NCBI GenBank assembly: GCA_013433145.1
Contig: CM024191.1
Coordinates: forward strand, 4,790,501 to 4,854,500
Source: Ascaris suum
Lineage: Eukaryota > Nematoda > Chromadorea > Rhabditida > Ascarididae
DNA length: 64,000 nt
Direction of reading: 5' to 3'
Shown here: one piece after another, positions 60,388 through 64,000 of the stretch
Numbering within the stretch: the stretch's first letter is position 1
How the letters are laid out: each line of letters begins with the position of its first letter
Translations under genes and position numbers: made by a program
Notes under the pieces: generated by a model
Databases searched by the model: none
What the model was told of the DNA's origin: nothing
The model's input: the letters and a program-made list of their open reading frames with translations, nothing else

Positions 60388-62768
60388 CTCCGCGCTGCAA
60401 GTTTCAATTACCGTGTGGTTAATTCAATAGACGTTAACATAATTGCAACAAACCAATTAGGATGAGGTAAGATAAGATGAGGTGAGCAAGACGAATGAGA
60501 AAGTCGACGGCTCTGAGTGGACGCTTTATGAGATGATATTGGTGGCGATCATTTAAACGCATGCATCATTTGAACACTACGAGTTGTAGTATCAAACAAA
60601 ACAAAAGAAAAAAAAACAAAGAAAAAACCACGCGAACGAACCCTAACCTATGATGTTTAATTTAGCCAAATCCTAAAAACACAGCATCATTTCTTTACCG
60701 TTGTCGACAGACCTGTTTTCAATCAATCAACTTCCGTCATTCAAGAGTTCTAAGAACCTGTGCCGTGATGTCTCTTCCCTAGTGCTTTCTATGTCGAAAA
60801 AGTGGTTTCAACAGTCTAAGTAAGCAAATTCTAGTCAAGAATGCTAATTAAAACACCAACATATTAATAACTAGCAGAAAACCGCACAAGTACACTTTCA
60901 TTACGAAGGTATTGAGGAGGGTATTAAGTTAAACTATATTACTCCAACTTCCTGTTATTTCTTTCAAAGATTCTTTATCAGTTTCTTTTCTTTAAAAAAA
61001 TTAGAACACGAGACTTCCCTTGCAGGATATTGTGCCCGCGTTTTGAACAGGATCACTTCTTGCTCTTAACCAATGTGAAGCGACGTTTTCTTATGAGCGA
61101 TAGCTTAGAAATGCCAAAGCGCCCCCACCTATAGCTTTTTTCTCACTATTATGCTCAATGAAATTCAAATAAGCGCCAAGATTGGTGAATGCAACCTGTT
61201 TATGGCACACGTTCCGAAGCCTTCGCCTACTTTTAAAGCATCACAATATCACCAACAGCAAAAAAAAAAAAACCACTAAAACATCTAGGATTTCCTGGAG
61301 AATATTCTCACCTAGAGTTCCTGGATAATATCCTCACCTAGGACTTCCTGGATAATATTCTTCTCATTTGGGACTGCTTGAATAATATTCTCCTATCCAT
61401 AAATCAGTCTACAGGTTTAAGAGTCGCAATTATCAGTACTATTAGGTATCCGTACCTACTTATTCCCTCTATCAAGAAATTCATTGCTGGCTAACACATT
61501 TACATGATGGGATGAACATCAAAATTAGCGATCAATAAGACGACCTTCCATGGTTATTAAACCATCGTTGTTTTTAATGAAATAAACATAAAACACTATA
61601 AACTTTTAATGAATCTTATTAGAAATATATACATAAGAGATCGATTGTGGAAAACATTTTAAATAGAAAATGAGGAATATCTCTAATCACAGATGATAAA
61701 AGCACAACATATCGCTTATATAGCACGATTTCATTGTAATATAAGTATCACGCAAATATCGACATTGTAGATGAACTCTCTCGAATACAACTAGATAAAC
61801 TGAATCATTAAACAACCTAGAATGCTAAAGCATTTTAGAGTCAAAGAATAAGAAAGAATAATTTGAAGCTTTAAAAAAAAACCAATGTAAACATAGCAAG
61901 CAGTAAGCCGATTGATAGATGATGCATGATCGAAACATTGACCTTTATGGATCGGAGTTGTGGAACGTAGAGATTCGCAAAACGACTCTCTATATGAAAT
62001 AAAATAATATAAAATACAACCGATCAAAATAATTGAATAAAGAATCACGTAAACGATTCGTTCTTGTTTTTTAGTTTTAAGTTTCCAAAAAAAAAAAAGT
62101 GATTCATCCGAAAAGATGAAAAAGATAAGAATTGAAACCGAATAAAGAATGAAGAATTCAGCAAAAAATATTCCAACTATACAGTGCAATTGTCATGAAT
62201 CGACTTAATCGTAGAGAGACGAAAAGCGACAAAAAAAAAAGCCTACAAAAAATTAATCACTATTTCTCTGCGCAAAAGAAAATTCCAAACTCCAAAAAAA
62301 GAAAAAGTATATTACATTATAAATGATCTGTATCTTATTTCTTCATAAATAAATAAAACAACATTTGTTGGAATTCGAAAAGGAAATCGTCGAAAAAAAA
62401 AAACGCAACAACAATGGACGATAGATGAGAATAGAAAAAAAAGCTTATATGACATAATATAACGATCATACAAAATCCTTCTATCAACGCTCTAAAACAA
62501 ACAATAAGCATGGAATGTGGTTACATATTAACTTTTTCGAGTTGCATCAAATTTCAAAAGGAATGAGAAAAAGAGGAAATTTCGTTTCAGTAGAATACAA
62601 CGACCATACACAACAACGTCGAAAAATGCGAACAATTTGGTAGAGATCCAAATACATCGAAAAATGAGCCTAAAAACATTGATAATGTATATTGACTAGT
62701 ATGTGGCAATTCATATCGAATGAGGCTAACATAAATTAAATTAGTTAGTACCATAGTACATAACGATG
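60388..62768. other. Spacer between tandem TMPPE-like genes
   Basis: A/T-rich, A-biased on the plus strand. A minus-strand frame of 132 codons at 61791-62189 lacks an ATG context and looks like a chance opening in the 3' flank of the second TMPPE-like gene. A short tandem repeat lies at 61285-61398. Confidence 0.5.
61285..61398 (+). repeat. About 28-31-bp tandem repeat, four degenerate units
   Basis: Units centred on TTCCTGGATAATATTCTCA are repeated about four times with substitutions. Each contains the AATATT palindromic core. Confidence 0.85.
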
Positions 62769-62986
62769 TTAAGATTTCGAACGGGAGCTCGGATTTGATA
62801 TCTTAAGTCTTATAACAGGGATCTCACATAGATTGATCATTTTAACTGGTGGCCCCCAGTAATTCACTCCGGGGGAGACGTAAATTTGTGTCGACGATCC
62901 CTTCACTTTATAAAGTCCATATAAATAGGCGTTTTTAAGATAGGCAAATGGCCAAAATATATAAAACTGTCCACCATGAGTGTGAC
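62769..62986 (-). CDS. Last exon of a second TMPPE-like gene (partial)
   Basis: After an ATTTTACAG acceptor, the exon opens with HTHGGQFYIFWPFAYLKNAY and runs 71 codons to a stop. It aligns with the last exon of the neighbouring gene (HTHVGQFYTFAPLAFLMLPY). It also shares YGLYK/YGIYQ, VSPGVNYWGPPVKM/VSAGTLYQGPPMKM and I-LK-S near the end. The intron enters at the same place and phase, inside the Gly codon of GHTH, so the two are tandem duplicates. The tail ends in NPSSRSKS, longer and more basic than that of the neighbour. Earlier exons are not in 62987-64000 and must lie past the right edge. Confidence 0.88.
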
Positions 62987-64000
62987 CTGTAAAATAGCGA
63001 ATCAACAGCTAAACAAAACATTAAAGCGAAAAACGAATGAATCAAACATGAAACAAACAAGTGATCAAAAAGAGGCTTCTTATGCCTATTCATAAACAAG
63101 TTCGCAAATGATTAAACATTCGTCTATTTTTGCCCACTGAGGCAAAAAGTATCGAGAAATTGATTTATTGCAACGCTGGAATAGCTTCTAATGAAGAAAT
63201 ATTGGATGGAAAGCGGTACGATTTTAGCATTCGGCAATAAGAGTGAGGAGACGATAGAGATCTACACCTTAACGAGTGCTCCTCGAAAGATCTGATATTG
63301 AAGAAGTCTCCAGCTAGGTGCTATAAAAATGAATGCAAACTATTATGCAATGATGCAAACTCATAGACAACGCTTTTGAGTTACGCTACTGCATAACTGA
63401 TCAGATATTAGCGTTGTCTCGTCGATTATATTATCACGTTCTATGATGTGAGCCGCATTTTCGCTCAGTAATTTTTTCAAAGCAAATAAAAACTAATAAT
63501 TTAATATTCCCACATATACGGAAACCTTATACCAATGGACGGAATCAGAAGGCTAAATAGCAATACGGGTTATACAGCCATAAGATGAGAGAACAGGTGT
63601 TTTTTTTTTTGCATTTGCGGTAACCAAATTTATCAGCTACTCGTAGGTTCAAAAAAAAAAAAAAAAAGAAAACGAGGAAAAAAAGAAACGCTTAACAGAT
63701 TTCGTTACAAAGCTATACATCTATACAAAATGCGTCAGCCTAGGACTCGTTTTTTTCTCCGCACCTATTTTTTCTAAATCATCTTATACGTCTTAAGTAC
63801 CAATAGTTGAAAAAAAAAAAGTCTCACAAAAGAAACAATCAATGCGAATCTCGCTTCATTTTCAAATGCCCGTAACTTATATTCAACAAAACATTCAATA
63901 CTTATATTTGAACAAAGCATTCATAATTGAGATTCCTTGAAACAGCAACAAAAAAAAAAAACAAAAACAAAAACAAAAAAAAAACCAGAGATACCAGCAA
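62987..64000. other. Intron of the second TMPPE-like gene
   Basis: No further exon is recognisable. The sequence is A-rich on the plus strand (T-rich on the transcribed sense), with many A runs, ending in AAAAAC repeats at about 63950-63985. Confidence 0.6.

Noticed and set aside
61791..62189. Hydrophobic 132-codon frame on the minus strand
   Set aside because: Ile/Phe/Tyr-rich composition follows from A-rich DNA. It has no ATG context or splice support and lies where the 3' flank of the second TMPPE-like gene is expected.

Overview
This window is nuclear DNA of a nematode. It is AT-rich and intron-rich, with acceptors of the TTTTCAG type. The best-read genes are a nuclear lamin, a PINX1-type G-patch protein and a TMPPE-type membrane phosphoesterase, all with introns of roughly 30 to 1700 bases. 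A clade V (strongylid-like) worm is a reasonable guess, but the sequence alone does not fix the species. Gene models were assembled by eye from reading frames, splice sites and phase matching. Start codons are ATG only.

Layout. 1-15.9 kb is mostly gene-poor and T-rich on the plus strand. It holds dispersed repeats, a long TA microsatellite and one candidate two-exon small secreted Cys protein (6.36-8.09 kb). At 15.9-21.95 kb lies a plus-strand F-box gene: the first six exons join cleanly and the 3' end is uncertain. At 24.26-24.79 kb are two Cys-rich exon candidates. At 25.19-26.90 kb is a decayed non-LTR retrotransposon. At 29.56-31.0 kb is a minus-strand Ser/Pro/Gln-rich protein with a probable signal-peptide exon. 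At 32.9-34.0 kb are small minus-strand coding candidates.

36.2-44.2 kb is a complete 11-exon lamin gene (602 residues, SPNR site before the rod, NLS, lamin-tail domain, CaaX box CSLM). 48.6-51.4 kb is a complete 5-exon pinx-1-like gene (209 residues). 53.2-60.4 kb is a complete 11-exon TMPPE-like gene (460 residues) with a 21-nt microexon. The last exon of a tandem paralogue lies at 62.77-62.99 kb; its other exons are beyond the right edge.

The firm minus-strand genes fill the right half and the F-box gene is on the plus strand in the left half. Base skew on the plus strand changes accordingly, from T-rich to A-rich/C-rich. No operon is evident. The lamin and the PINX1-like protein both act in the nucleus, but nothing here links their regulation. 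No CRISPR, tRNA or rRNA gene was found.
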